Shown piece after piece: positions 40,651-49,253 of a stretch of DNA of 64,000 nt. The number at the start of each line of letters is the position of its first letter. Positions within the stretch are counted from its first letter, which is position 1. Source of the stretch: a virus. A program made the translations under genes and the position numbers. The notes beneath the pieces were generated by a model that searched no databases, was not told the origin of the DNA, and saw nothing but the letters and a program-made list of their open reading frames with translations. The stretch covers positions 1-64,000 of the IMG/VR virus record IMGVR_UViG_3300027365_000009. One strand, given 5' to 3'.

Positions 40651-42312
40651 TTAAGCCCACCAGGCAACTTCATCGTCAGTACCCAGGGCGCCACCACCGG
40701 GCATGGCGAGGGTCACCTCATAGTCTTTATCAATGTCCCATGGAATCGTCCCAACGGGTTTAAAGGGAAGAACGAAATATTGGTCTTTTGGATCAGTTAC
40801 GGCGTTACGATGCTTGCCCCGTTGTACCGTTAAGAACGACTCGCCATTAATCACGACCTTATGAATGAAAAACTCAAGGTCGGGTTCTTGGCCCAAACGA
40901 CGACATCCATCGTAGTAGCCTTTGTTGGCGACGACCTTAACAAAGTCCTCAACATTTTCACGGGTAAGCTGTAATGCGTCCGAACTGAGCTGATGTGGTG
41001 TGATGCAAGTAATGCCTCGCGTGGCAGTGTAATTTCGGAGTTGGCGGAACAATAGCCGGATATCATCACCCGCCACTTTAGCGTCAATCCCGGCCTTCGA
41101 TACCATGTTTAGGTAATCGATGAAAAGACCAATGATTTCGTACCCGTCTGCATAAAGACCATCCAGGAACCCCTTCAGAGATGCCGCACTGAAATCGGTC
41201 GGATCAAAGCGATCCATACGGATTTCAAACCCGGTTTCTCTTAACCGCTCCGAAACATAAGCCGATGCTTCATTGACGTCAACTTCAGAGTCAACTACCG
41301 CTTCTCCGGTGTCATTTTCCTTGAGGTATTTATAAATCCACAGAAGGTTATCTGGGATCTCGTTTTCGAAAGTGATGAACTGCAATAGCGGTTTACGGGT
41401 GCTATCACGGAGATAGGGTTTATTAAACAGCGCTGCATGTGTGAAGAGTGAGAGCATAAAACCGGATTTGAAGTGATGTTGTAGACCACCAACAACAGCA
41501 AACTCCCCGCGTTTAATCGCACCAACCTTACCCAGTGCCCGGTTAAGACCCTTCCAACCAAACTGCAGAGCACCTTCAGTCGACATTGTCACTTTCACGT
41601 CCTCAAAGAGCTTTTCGAGTTCCTCGGGTTCGGCAAAGTCCATGCTACCCATCAACGCCGGATGCTTCTGCCGGCTACGGGCTTTGATAAACGGTTCCAG
41701 TCGTTCTCCCAGCATGGTAACCTCTTCCACGATATCATTCACCTTACCGCGCTGGAAGACCATACGGTGGTGGGTCTCTTTTAAGAGGGAGACAATCTTT
41801 TCATCGTTTAAGAACTGGGACAAGTTGTTACGGTATGACTGAATTATCTTTACGGTCTCTTTCGGAGACTCGTGTTTTTCCATCAATGCCGTCATCACCG
41901 CTTCATACAGGAAGTTCTCTTCCCGACAAGCGACTTGAACCTGCTGAAGCACTTCAGTCTCACTGGGGAAGTTATCGTCTCCGCGACTGTTGAGCCACAT
42001 AACCAGATTGCGTAGTTCAAGGAAGGTTTGACGACTATGGTCGTGATCCACGCTAGCTTCGGGGATCGGCAAGGTCTCAAGAATATTATTGATCAACTCA
42101 TTAGAGGGGGAGGTGGCGACCCCATCGCGGTGTTCGAGACACAGTAGGCTCGTACACGTAATTAATAATTGCTTAGGTGAAAACATGTAAGTCGTGTCCT
42201 TACCGGTTACACGAAACGGAAAGAAAGAATTCGTTACCTCGCTCAGGCACATCATAAGAAACTCAGGTAGTTTTCCCCATATGTGTATGAAACGTCTCTT
42301 TTCTGTCCCCAT
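40651..42312 (-). CDS. DnaB-like replicative helicase
   Basis: This 553-residue protein has a helicase ATPase domain of the RecA/DnaB type. The P-loop is VGGLQHHFKSGF (K282, S283), with F-E-E near ITFENEIPDN, Walker B LFIDYLNMV (D399) and a conserved QLSSDALQL (H/Q-loop) segment. The Walker A is variant, GLQHHFKS in place of GxxGxGKT/S, but keeps the Lys and Ser. The N-terminal ~230 residues are helical, as in DnaB. It would unwind DNA ahead of the family B polymerase. No primase is visible in the window. Confidence 0.8.
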   Translation of the reverse strand: MGTEKRRFIHIWGKLPEFLMMCLSEVTNSFFPFRVTGKDTTYMFSPKQLLITCTSLLCLEHRDGVATSPSNELINNILETLPIPEASVDHDHSRQTFLELRNLVMWLNSRGDDNFPSETEVLQQVQVACREENFLYEAVMTALMEKHESPKETVKIIQSYRNNLSQFLNDEKIVSLLKETHHRMVFQRGKVNDIVEEVTMLGERLEPFIKARSRQKHPALMGSMDFAEPEELEKLFEDVKVTMSTEGALQFGWKGLNRALGKVGAIKRGEFAVVGGLQHHFKSGFMLSLFTHAALFNKPYLRDSTRKPLLQFITFENEIPDNLLWIYKYLKENDTGEAVVDSEVDVNEASAYVSERLRETGFEIRMDRFDPTDFSAASLKGFLDGLYADGYEIIGLFIDYLNMVSKAGIDAKVAGDDIRLLFRQLRNYTATRGITCITPHQLSSDALQLTRENVEDFVKVVANKGYYDGCRRLGQEPDLEFFIHKVVINGESFLTVQRGKHRNAVTDPKDQYFVLPFKPVGTIPWDIDKDYEVTLAMPGGGALGTDDEVAWWA

Positions 42313-42345
42313 GCTATGTTAGCTGTATAAATCGTGGAGTTACCT

Positions 42346-42873
42346 ATGGTCCGCTTACTGGTGGTACCTGAGGCCATCATGACCATGCTCATTCGAGAGG
42401 GGATACCCTACTCGATCCTCAAAGATGTTGAGTCGATGAGTGGGGCATTGTCCGTACATGATATGGCCGAAATCCATATGGCTCAAAAGCAGTTCCCTTT
42501 TGAGTTTGATCAATCCCTTGAAATTCAATTCGCCCGATCGCCGCTGGTGGAGTTAGCGGAATCGTCGGAGAGTCGTACACTCTATGAACGACTTAATGAG
42601 CGTATTGAGACATTAACACTCCGCGAAAGCGCCGAGCGTGAGTCGTTTACCCCTGTCTATACGCTATATCCTGTAGACGAGACACTTTGGGTCGCAGTGC
42701 TGCAGAGGCAGGACTCACGGGAAGGCGATCCACATCGCGAATTACTCTCGTCCAATCACGCGTTCTTTGACGCGTTAATGGCGCAAACCTTACACCTTCA
42801 TTCGTTCGAACGAGTGTGTAGCACTAACCTCTTCACCTATTATCTGAAAGCTCTTCCCGCACAAGCTGCGTGA
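42346..42873 (+). CDS. Hypothetical 175-residue protein
   Basis: Starts at ATG 42346 with GGAG 6 bp upstream; a GTG at 42334 is the alternative. It begins with a beta strand (VRLLVVPEAIM) and is acidic and helical further on. No family is recognised. It lies just before the major capsid gene and could be involved in head assembly, but no motif supports that. Confidence 0.7.
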   Translation: MVRLLVVPEAIMTMLIREGIPYSILKDVESMSGALSVHDMAEIHMAQKQFPFEFDQSLEIQFARSPLVELAESSESRTLYERLNERIETLTLRESAERESFTPVYTLYPVDETLWVAVLQRQDSREGDPHRELLSSNHAFFDALMAQTLHLHSFERVCSTNLFTYYLKALPAQAA

Positions 42874-42939
42874 GAGTGTCGTGATGATATGTCGAAGTGT
42901 GTCTCCCTGTAACTTCCTACGCGTAAGGAAATCAACACC

Positions 42940-45210
42940 ATGAGTAACCTCAAGAAGCTGTTTGCTGCTCGTCACGACGCGATGAGCAAAGACTTCCAGA
43001 TCGGCGAGTTCGTCGCCTCCCTGGAGTCTCACTCCGATACCGTGGGCAGCCCCCTGGCTGGCGGTAAGGAACTGGTCGGTCGTATCTCCACCGAAGCGTT
43101 CGGTGATATCGGCACCGAAGAAGCGGCCTCCTGTCAGGAGCTGTACGCTTCCATGCACGAGATGCTCGAGCGTGAAGGCTTCGAGTCTTTCAATGCCAAG
43201 CGTGGCGCCGACGCCCAGCGTGTGGGTGAGAACCAGGTCCTGTCCGCGACCCTGGCTGCCATCGCCGGTAACGACGAAGTTCGCTACAAGCGCTCCCTGC
43301 AGGGCATGCGTAGCGTCCCGCAGTCCAACAACCCGAACGTCATCGCCATCTCCCCGATGATCGACGGCCCGCACGGTCAGATGCCCGTTCTCTCCGAGAA
43401 CACCGGTCTGGAGAACTACAACGAGAAGTCCCAGCGTGACTTCCGTGTGATCTCTGTGGCCTACAACCTGGCCGCTGCTCGTCAGGACGCCTTTGGCGAA
43501 GCCCTGTATCCCACCGTGGTGGTCAACCCCACCGAAGGCGGTGTGACCCAGAACCTGACCTACGCTGCTGTCCTGAAAGACGTGTTCCACGAAGTCACCG
43601 GTGCGCTGTTCGACACCCGTGAAGTGAACATGGTCGAAGCCTTCCGTGACCCGTCCGTCCTGGAAGATGCCAGCACCAAGCTGGTGCCCGTGGTTGACGA
43701 CGCCGACAAGAACGCTCGTGTGTTCGTTGATCCCGCCGTTATCGCACCGCAGGACATCGAGCTCGAGAAAGGCGGTACCGTCAAGACCGCTCCGCTGAAG
43801 ATCGGTGAGAAGTTCGACCTTATCGGTGTGTCCAACCGTCAGCAACTGATCGCTGGCAACCTGCTGGACGTATCCGACACCATCGATCCGGCCATGCGCC
43901 TGAAGCACCTGTACGTGCGTCTGGGTGGCACCACTCCGAAAGTGGTTCGCTTCACCGTTGAGCGTATGCCCACCGCGGTGTTCCAGCCCAGCCTGACCAA
44001 CGACACCCGTCTGGCGCAGCTGAACTTCACCACCGAAGACCTGGTCGTGTCCGCCTCCACCAAGGCCATCGATGGTTCCACCAACGCGGCTATCGACGAG
44101 ATCGTCAACCGCAGCTGGACCATGCGGCTGTCCGTGGGCGTTTCCGGTTCCGTCTCCCTGTCCAAGGGTGATGCCTGGATCAACGCTACCCCGGTCGTGA
44201 TCGAAGACATCTTCGACGACGCCGGTCAGAAGCTGGACAAGTCCGCTGGCGATGCCAAGACCGTGGCCGATGCCTTCGGTGACATGACCGTTCTCGGTTA
44301 CGACCTGGATGCACGCTTCACCAACTCCAACCGTCGTGAGCGTGGCCAGCTGGTGCAGACTCGTACTCTGCAGTTCCGCTACCCGATCCCGATGCACAGC
44401 CCGATCACCCTGCCGATGTCCACCATGGACGAGTCCGGCCCGGGCGACGTGGTCAAGACCCTGACCGTGGCCACCAACATCCGCAACAGCAACAACGCGG
44501 TGACCCGTCTGCTGAACTACCTGGCTCAGCTGCGCGAAGTGGTGCGTTCTGGTTACGACCGTCCGAAATTCGGTGCTGTGGAAGGTGCCCTGTCCGCCAT
44601 GATCCGTCCGACCTACCGGTCTGGCACCCTGGATCTCGAGCAGGCCATCGACACCGTGCGCTCCAAGGATCGTTGGGAAGACGTCTGCGAGACCATCCTC
44701 AACACCATCAAGAGCCTGCTGTTCCCGGCCTACCGTGACTCCAACATCGAGGCGGCCTTCCAGACCGTCACCGGTAATGCTGATGAGCGTCCCAAGTTCA
44801 TCATCGCCACCGATAAGGAGATCGCTCACTACCTGATGCGTGTCGGCGACGACCGTACTCTGGGTTCCTACCTGAAGTACGACATCGTCAGCACCAACAA
44901 CGAGCGCTTCGACGGTAAGATCGTGATCGTGCCGACCCGTGAGAACCCGGTTGAGAACGACATCCTCAACTTCGGTCAGTTCTACTACGTGCCGACCATC
45001 ATCGCGGACCTGCCGATCAGCCGTAACGGTCAGATCTCTCGTGAGATTGCTGCCGTGCCGTTCAACCTGCACGTCAACAACATCCCGTTCGCTATCGAGA
45101 TCGACGTTGTGGGTCTGGACAAGGTGATGGGTTCTTCTCAGTACAACAGCCTCCCGGGCTTCCAGACTGAGCAAGTAGAAATCACCGACACCACCACTAC
45201 TTCTCCCTAA
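42940..45210 (+). CDS. Major capsid protein
   Basis: This 756-residue protein has the length and layout of phiKZ-type major capsid proteins: an N-terminal propeptide with an ASLES site near residue 29 and a helical acidic segment to ~115. The large mature domain (SNLKKLFAARHDAMSKDF start, YRSGTLDLEQAIDTVRSKD late) is expected to have the HK97 fold. Codon use is the most biased in the window (C-ending codons almost throughout), the mark of the most abundant protein. AAGGAA precedes the ATG. It is followed by a terminator identical to that after the inner-head paralog at 28548. Assigned from size, propeptide and codon bias. Confidence 0.85.
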   Translation: MSNLKKLFAARHDAMSKDFQIGEFVASLESHSDTVGSPLAGGKELVGRISTEAFGDIGTEEAASCQELYASMHEMLEREGFESFNAKRGADAQRVGENQVLSATLAAIAGNDEVRYKRSLQGMRSVPQSNNPNVIAISPMIDGPHGQMPVLSENTGLENYNEKSQRDFRVISVAYNLAAARQDAFGEALYPTVVVNPTEGGVTQNLTYAAVLKDVFHEVTGALFDTREVNMVEAFRDPSVLEDASTKLVPVVDDADKNARVFVDPAVIAPQDIELEKGGTVKTAPLKIGEKFDLIGVSNRQQLIAGNLLDVSDTIDPAMRLKHLYVRLGGTTPKVVRFTVERMPTAVFQPSLTNDTRLAQLNFTTEDLVVSASTKAIDGSTNAAIDEIVNRSWTMRLSVGVSGSVSLSKGDAWINATPVVIEDIFDDAGQKLDKSAGDAKTVADAFGDMTVLGYDLDARFTNSNRRERGQLVQTRTLQFRYPIPMHSPITLPMSTMDESGPGDVVKTLTVATNIRNSNNAVTRLLNYLAQLREVVRSGYDRPKFGAVEGALSAMIRPTYRSGTLDLEQAIDTVRSKDRWEDVCETILNTIKSLLFPAYRDSNIEAAFQTVTGNADERPKFIIATDKEIAHYLMRVGDDRTLGSYLKYDIVSTNNERFDGKIVIVPTRENPVENDILNFGQFYYVPTIIADLPISRNGQISREIAAVPFNLHVNNIPFAIEIDVVGLDKVMGSSQYNSLPGFQTEQVEITDTTTTSP

Positions 45211-45240
45211 CCCTTAGGTTAGTGTGAAACAGTGATAATG

Positions 45241-45264
45241 GAGGCCGCCTTCCGGGGCGGCCTC
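45241..45264 (+). terminator. Terminator after capsid gene
   Basis: The stem GAGGCCGCC / GGCGGCCTC with a TTCCGG loop, the same element as at 29982-30005. Confidence 0.8.
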
Positions 45265-45327
45265 TATGCCATATTTTACTATTGGTTATGTTCTTATGAG
45301 AAACAATCACTTATACGAGGTGTGGTT

Positions 45328-45639
45328 ATGTTTATCTTTCCAGTCAGGTTATGCGGCGTTCGGTATTTGTCACTCCCCAATGGACGTTATTTAAAATACG
45401 ATGATAATGAAAGTACATTCCTGAACATTGATGCTCCACCGAGCGGTGCCTATATTGTGGACGTCGAAAGACACCTTCAGGGCACCGATGGATTCTTACT
45501 GGAATGTCCTAAACAAAACATCTGGTGTGTTAATACCAAGGGAGAATGTTTCAACATCGGAAAATCTTTATGCGTTTGTGGTCCGGTAGGTGGTCGGGAG
45601 CCCACCATTGTTAAAACAAAACCAAACGACGGCTACTGA
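45328..45639 (+). CDS. Small Cys-rich hypothetical protein
   Basis: The 103-residue protein starts at the ATG after CGAGGTG. A longer frame from 45232 runs through the terminator and is not used. It is beta-rich with several Cys residues (LECPKQNIWC, KSLCVCGP). No family is recognised. Composition is more AT-rich than the capsid gene, suggesting a later insertion. Confidence 0.65.
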   Translation: MFIFPVRLCGVRYLSLPNGRYLKYDDNESTFLNIDAPPSGAYIVDVERHLQGTDGFLLECPKQNIWCVNTKGECFNIGKSLCVCGPVGGREPTIVKTKPNDGY

Positions 45640-45688
45640 ACGATCGTTTTATCAAACATGATATGACACCCATTTAAGGATTCGTATC

Positions 45689-46102
45689 ATGTTACGTTTA
45701 ATGAAACAACTCTTTGCCCACCCTTCGGTTGTTGATCCTCTGTATGAACGACTCACAGGGAAAGAAGCCGACTATTTAACCGACGACGATAGGACCCAGG
45801 GACTCATTGGGGTGATGCGCACCTATGAGCCCTTTAAGCTCATTCAGCGCTTCTTAGCACTCGTAGTGATCCTTACCTACGTGGGAGTTTGGATACTGAG
45901 CGTTGGCTTGTTCGCCTGGGCAGGCATTGCGTCACTGGCAGGTCACGACACCACCATTTTGGTTAGTATCGCAGATCGGATCACCACCCTCAATCGAGAA
46001 CTGTTAGAGTGGCCCGCCCTGTTGGTCCTCTCTCTGTACTTTGGTGGGGGTGTGGCTGAGGGTATCTTGGAACGCTGGAAAACACGCCGTCCCAGTAAGT
46101 GA
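45689..46102 (+). CDS. Holin-like membrane protein
   Basis: The 137-residue protein has two clear hydrophobic segments (residues ~53-80 and ~108-123) and a basic C-terminus (EGILERWKTRRPSK). The end, WPALLVLSLYFGGGVAEG, resembles the 3TM/GTA-type phage holin pattern. It would form lesions in the inner membrane at lysis. No endolysin lies beside it, so the assignment is tentative. AAGGA precedes the ATG. Confidence 0.55.
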   Translation: MLRLMKQLFAHPSVVDPLYERLTGKEADYLTDDDRTQGLIGVMRTYEPFKLIQRFLALVVILTYVGVWILSVGLFAWAGIASLAGHDTTILVSIADRITTLNRELLEWPALLVLSLYFGGGVAEGILERWKTRRPSK

Positions 46103-46142
46103 AACTAAAAATACTCGGAGCCTCTATGTAATGAGGGAAACT

Positions 46143-46442
46143 GCCCCGGTGGTGGAATGGTAGACACAGGAGACTTTGGTAACTGAGCCTCCATGGGGAA
46201 ACCTGTGGTTGCACACACTCTCAAATTCAGGGAAACCTTCCAGTTCGGCTGATGGCAATCCTGAGCGAAGCCTCGACAGAGGAACGTGCAGAGACTAGAC
46301 GGGAGTGGGCTACGTCCAGTAATGGATATGCTTGAGGGATAGTCCAGACCCCAAACGCATTCAGGTGCGGTAGTGAAAGCTATAGTGGGTAAGAAAATCT
46401 CCCGACCGTATGGTCGTGCCGATTCGAGTTCGGCTCGGGGCA
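46143..46442 (+). tRNA. tRNA-Leu(UAA) with group I intron
   Basis: Exons 46143-46176 and 46394-46442 give an 83-nt class II tRNA. It has acceptor GCCCCGG paired with TCGGGGC, D-arm GGTGGAATGGTAGACAC, anticodon stem GGAGA/TCTCC with loop CTTAAAA (anticodon UAA), long variable arm (GACC GTAT GGTC) and T-arm CCGATTCGAGTTCGG. The discriminator is A and only CC of the CCA end is encoded. The intron interrupts the anticodon after U34, the same site as the tRNA-Leu introns of cyanobacteria and chloroplasts. It starts the RNA locus and is followed directly by a large structured RNA. Confidence 0.93.
46177..46393 (+). ncRNA. Group I intron (IC3-like) in tRNA-Leu
   Basis: This is a 217-nt self-splicing-type intron. 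Conserved elements appear in order: P, AAATTCAGGGAAACCT (46223-46238); Q, AATCCTGAGCGAAGCC (46257-46272); R, GTGCAGAGACTAGACGG (46286-46302); and S, AGGGATAGTCCAG (46335-46347). GACTA (46293-46297) and TAGTC (46340-46344) form P7. CTT at the 5' exon end pairs with GAG of TGAGCC as a short P1 with the expected U-G at the splice site. The intron ends in G. Core sequences are close to those of cyanobacterial/plastid tRNA-Leu introns. It encodes no protein. Confidence 0.92.
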
Positions 46443-46444
46443 CC

Positions 46445-47218
46445 CTCCCGATTTCAAAGAACCCAGGAAGCTTGAAGGTGGATCACTAGGGATAGTCCGT
46501 CCAACTAAGAACGAGCGGATGGCGTAGGTGTGGAACACGCTTCGGGGACAGCCCCACACAATGCGATCGAAACCTTCACTTTCCCATCCTCAAGATTGTC
46601 GGTTGTCTTGAGGATTACGCATAAACCGACTAGTTATCGGTAAGCCGCATGCCAGGTGCTGAAAAAAAAAAGCACCCTCAACAACGGTGTGGGGTAAAAG
46701 ATACACTCCCGCCATTCCGATAGCGAAAGGGAGAGGTCAGGTATGCTGGTCCGATACATACCGACCTAGGAAGCTGAGACTGGACAAGTCGCGGGGCGTC
46801 TTCCTTTAACGTGGGAAGTTATTGGGCGACATAGGGCGGTGAGTAGGCTGCTGTTGGGTGAATCACCCGATGTCAGTACGAAAGCATCCCATCTCGCGGC
46901 GGGCCTAATCAACTCCGGATGTTACTTAAGTAACGCGGAGTGATAGTGGTACCACGTCGTGTGGGCCACAGATCCTGTGTTCCAGCACAGTTGTTGATGA
47001 ACATGCGGTTGACTGGAGAACCGCATACAAGGCACTAGAACGGTGAGTTGGGAGCCTGACCTAATGCACCTGGGTAACTGGGTAGCGCGATAATGCACCG
47101 TTTAGGAGAGCGTTCTCCCTTAGAGGCAGGTACTGCATTGGGAGATTGTCCGGAAGAAGGATTGACCGGGAAACCGGAGATCGATGGGGTGAGGTAACTC
47201 ACGCCCTACAGCCGGACA
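46445..47218 (+). ncRNA. Large ornate structured RNA (GOLLD/ROOL-like class)
   Basis: About 770 nt with no convincing gene but dense, mostly perfect helices. A 10-bp hairpin (46586-46595 / 46606-46615) has a GTCGGTT loop (46598-46604) that pairs with AACCGAC at 46624-46630, a pseudoknot. Others are GGTGCT/AGCACC (46655-46676), CTCCG/CGGAG enclosing GTTAC-TTAA-GTAAC (46913-46940) and ATGCGGTT/AACCGCAT (47004-47027). The 3' module TGTCCGG/CCGGACA (47147-47218) encloses two GNRA hairpins (CCGG-GAAA-CCGG and GTGAG-GTAA-CTCAC). Size, structure and a tRNA neighbour in a phage fit the GOLLD or ROOL giant RNA classes. I cannot decide between them, and a new class is possible. The 5' end is uncertain. 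Confidence 0.75.
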
Positions 47219-47232
47219 TTATCCGCATAATA

Positions 47233-47295
47233 CCCTCCCTACGGGGAGGGGTTATGTTGCCACCATAACAAAAACACTACCCACATAACGGGTAG
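47233..47295 (+). terminator. Two hairpins after the large RNA
   Basis: CCCTCCC-TACG-GGGAGGG (47233-47250) and CTACCC / GGGTAG (47277-47282 / 47290-47295) follow the RNA. Neither has a long T-tract. The first probably ends or protects the RNA transcript. Confidence 0.6.
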
Positions 47296-47327
47296 GGACT
47301 ATGCCGTCACTTAGGTAAGTCCATTCA

Positions 47328-47346
47328 TTTTGACATCTACATTATC
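47328..47346 (+). promoter_or_regulatory. Second copy of 19-mer candidate promoter
   Basis: TTTTGACATCTACATTATC, identical to 35259-35277, lies 39 bp before the ATG of the gene at 47386, where an operon of four genes begins. Confidence 0.55.
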
Positions 47347-47385
47347 TTCGTGACCGTACCGAATGTACTGACATGGAGATTGACG

Positions 47386-48048
47386 ATGTCTTACCGTAAA
47401 TTGGGGCTGGAGGCCTATTACCTCCCGACACTTAAGTCGTACCGCCCGACACCGACGCAGCACAGCATCACACTGCGTGAAGATGACCTGCTGGATGAGG
47501 TGTTTGAGTGCCTCGATGACCTCCCTATGTGGGTCGCTACCCAATGGCTGATGCAATTCCGCAATGGTGCCCGCACCTTGGTGGCAGAGAAGCCCCAAGA
47601 GACTCCCCAACCGGAGGAGGAAATTTCCGCCGACGAAGAGCCCATCCCCCGTCTCGACGATGAAACTGATGAGCCCACTCCCGATGTGGACCACTATACC
47701 TTTCGTATCCAATGTGCCATGTCGATGGAGTCAGCCACTCAGCTGCGCAATACCATCCACGACCTTCGTCCCACTGAGGACCCACCGAATGAAAGATCTT
47801 ACCAAAAGGGAGATCCCCTCCAAAAATTTACCGGGCGGGCAGGGGAAATCCACCACCTCTGTCCGCCCATCGACACCTATCGTCAAGTCGTCCATCGCGA
47901 AACGGCCCAAGCACGAGACCTTGTTGGGAAAACGTCGCCACGGTCGCAAGCGGTACGGAAGGACGTTCCGCCCCCTTCCGTAGTTCCTAAAGCGTTGGAC
48001 TTGACACTCCTGGATGTCCGTATCGAGGTTAACCCACCCAAGGATTAA
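47386..48048 (+). CDS. Hypothetical 220-residue protein
   Basis: Starts at the ATG (MSYRKLGLEAYYLPTLKSYR) after GGAG; a longer frame from 47350 is less likely. A helical N-terminal half is followed by an acidic Pro-rich stretch (EKPQETPQPEEEISADEEP). No motif. First gene of the operon driven by the repeated 19-mer. Confidence 0.75.
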   Translation: MSYRKLGLEAYYLPTLKSYRPTPTQHSITLREDDLLDEVFECLDDLPMWVATQWLMQFRNGARTLVAEKPQETPQPEEEISADEEPIPRLDDETDEPTPDVDHYTFRIQCAMSMESATQLRNTIHDLRPTEDPPNERSYQKGDPLQKFTGRAGEIHHLCPPIDTYRQVVHRETAQARDLVGKTSPRSQAVRKDVPPPSVVPKALDLTLLDVRIEVNPPKD

Positions 48049-48051
48049 CAC

Positions 48052-49245
48052 ATGCGACAACTACAACACCTCTTTGCGTCGCTTACCTCGGAGGTGGTGC
48101 CGGGTCCAACGAAACAGCAAGGCCGTCATACCTGCAGTGCCTTCCGTATGGAGATCCGCAATACCATGCGGGTCCCCTTATTTTGGCGTAACGCTTTGGG
48201 CATGGTTGTACATGAACCACCCAGTGCATCGACCACGGCAGGTGAGTATTTTTACATTACGATTGAATACGAGTTCGATCCCGGTGTAAAGATTGACGCG
48301 CGTGAGTTATTAAATGAGTTGGATCTCCCGGAGAACCACACCGAGAGAAAGCAGATATATGAAGCGCTGCAGTCGCTTGAACGTGAGCCCCAATGGCACC
48401 ATCAGCGTAAATTTACCTACACCTTAGGCATTGACCGTGAACGGCTAGAAGCCGCTGGCGGTGTGGCGTATCTGAATGACGTCGATCTGGTCGTGGGTTT
48501 TGCCAAACATGCAAGCGATGCTACCCATCCCTATTCGCCTCCGGGTCAACGGGAGCGAATGAGCAATGCGGTTGATCCCGCAGAAGGGTTTCAGCAACGC
48601 ATGGTGTTGGTGGATAATGCCGGTGTTAATGGTCCTCGTTGGATCAACACGGGCTTTGGGGTATATGAGGTGACACCAGTTGAAGACCCGTCACTACAGG
48701 ATGGGTTTTATCTTACTGTGTTTCACCACCGTTCGGGAGAACCGTCTACCGAACACCACACGTATGAGGTCGCTGAAAAGACCTTTGGTTTATACCGCAG
48801 TCGTGCTGAAGCGGAGGCCTTTGGTAGTCCAGAGGAACGTTTCAAAGCGGAACTCAAAGAAACGGAGCAGCAGATAGCGCGCGACAAGGTGGCACTGGCG
48901 AGAGAGAAGCAACAGGTCGATCGTGAGCGCCATGAGATGGAACGTGAAAAACGCGCCGAGGAAGATCGCAGGGAACGAGAGAAGACGGAGCACGAGGCCC
49001 AACTGGCTCGAGAGCGAGATCAACTCGATCGCGAACGAGAACGCATGAAGTTCGAGAAAGAACGCATGGAGTACGAACGCCAGACGTTTAGTGAACGTCA
49101 AAAGTTTGAATATGACATGCGGTCTCGGGATCGTAAGGATCACTCCGAGCAAACCAAGGCATTGCTGGACATGGCCAAGATCATGTTGGGTCTTGTGACC
49201 ACGGGGCTATCACTCTATGCAGTGATCAAGAAAAACTCGAATTAG
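48052..49245 (+). CDS. Coiled-coil protein with C-terminal membrane helix
   Basis: This 397-residue protein has a globular N-terminal half, then a long highly charged coiled coil (residues ~265-360, RERHEMEREKRAEEDRRERE and similar). A C-terminal hydrophobic helix (IMLGLVTTGLSLYAVIKKN) would anchor it in the membrane or pack in a virion. It is unlike the neighbours and could span membrane and cytoplasm. It is 3 bp after the previous gene. Confidence 0.75.
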   Translation: MRQLQHLFASLTSEVVPGPTKQQGRHTCSAFRMEIRNTMRVPLFWRNALGMVVHEPPSASTTAGEYFYITIEYEFDPGVKIDARELLNELDLPENHTERKQIYEALQSLEREPQWHHQRKFTYTLGIDRERLEAAGGVAYLNDVDLVVGFAKHASDATHPYSPPGQRERMSNAVDPAEGFQQRMVLVDNAGVNGPRWINTGFGVYEVTPVEDPSLQDGFYLTVFHHRSGEPSTEHHTYEVAEKTFGLYRSRAEAEAFGSPEERFKAELKETEQQIARDKVALAREKQQVDRERHEMEREKRAEEDRREREKTEHEAQLARERDQLDRERERMKFEKERMEYERQTFSERQKFEYDMRSRDRKDHSEQTKALLDMAKIMLGLVTTGLSLYAVIKKNSN

Positions 49246-49253
49246 GACGCAAC

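Noticed and set aside
42790-45174. A 794-codon minus-strand open frame opposite the major capsid gene
   Set aside because: It is a shadow of the strongly biased capsid codons (C-ending codons give an open antisense frame). It is rich in His, Gly and Val with no domain, and has no ribosome binding site.
46105-46443. Open frame over the tRNA-Leu and intron on the minus strand
   Set aside because: Overlaps a well-supported tRNA and intron; it has no ribosome binding site or coding signature.
46445-47218. RNase P RNA or tmRNA for the structured region
   Set aside because: The conserved RNase P core (GGAAAGTCC and similar) and tmRNA end pairing were not found, although a short GGAAGCTGAGAC stretch looked superficially like RNase P P1.
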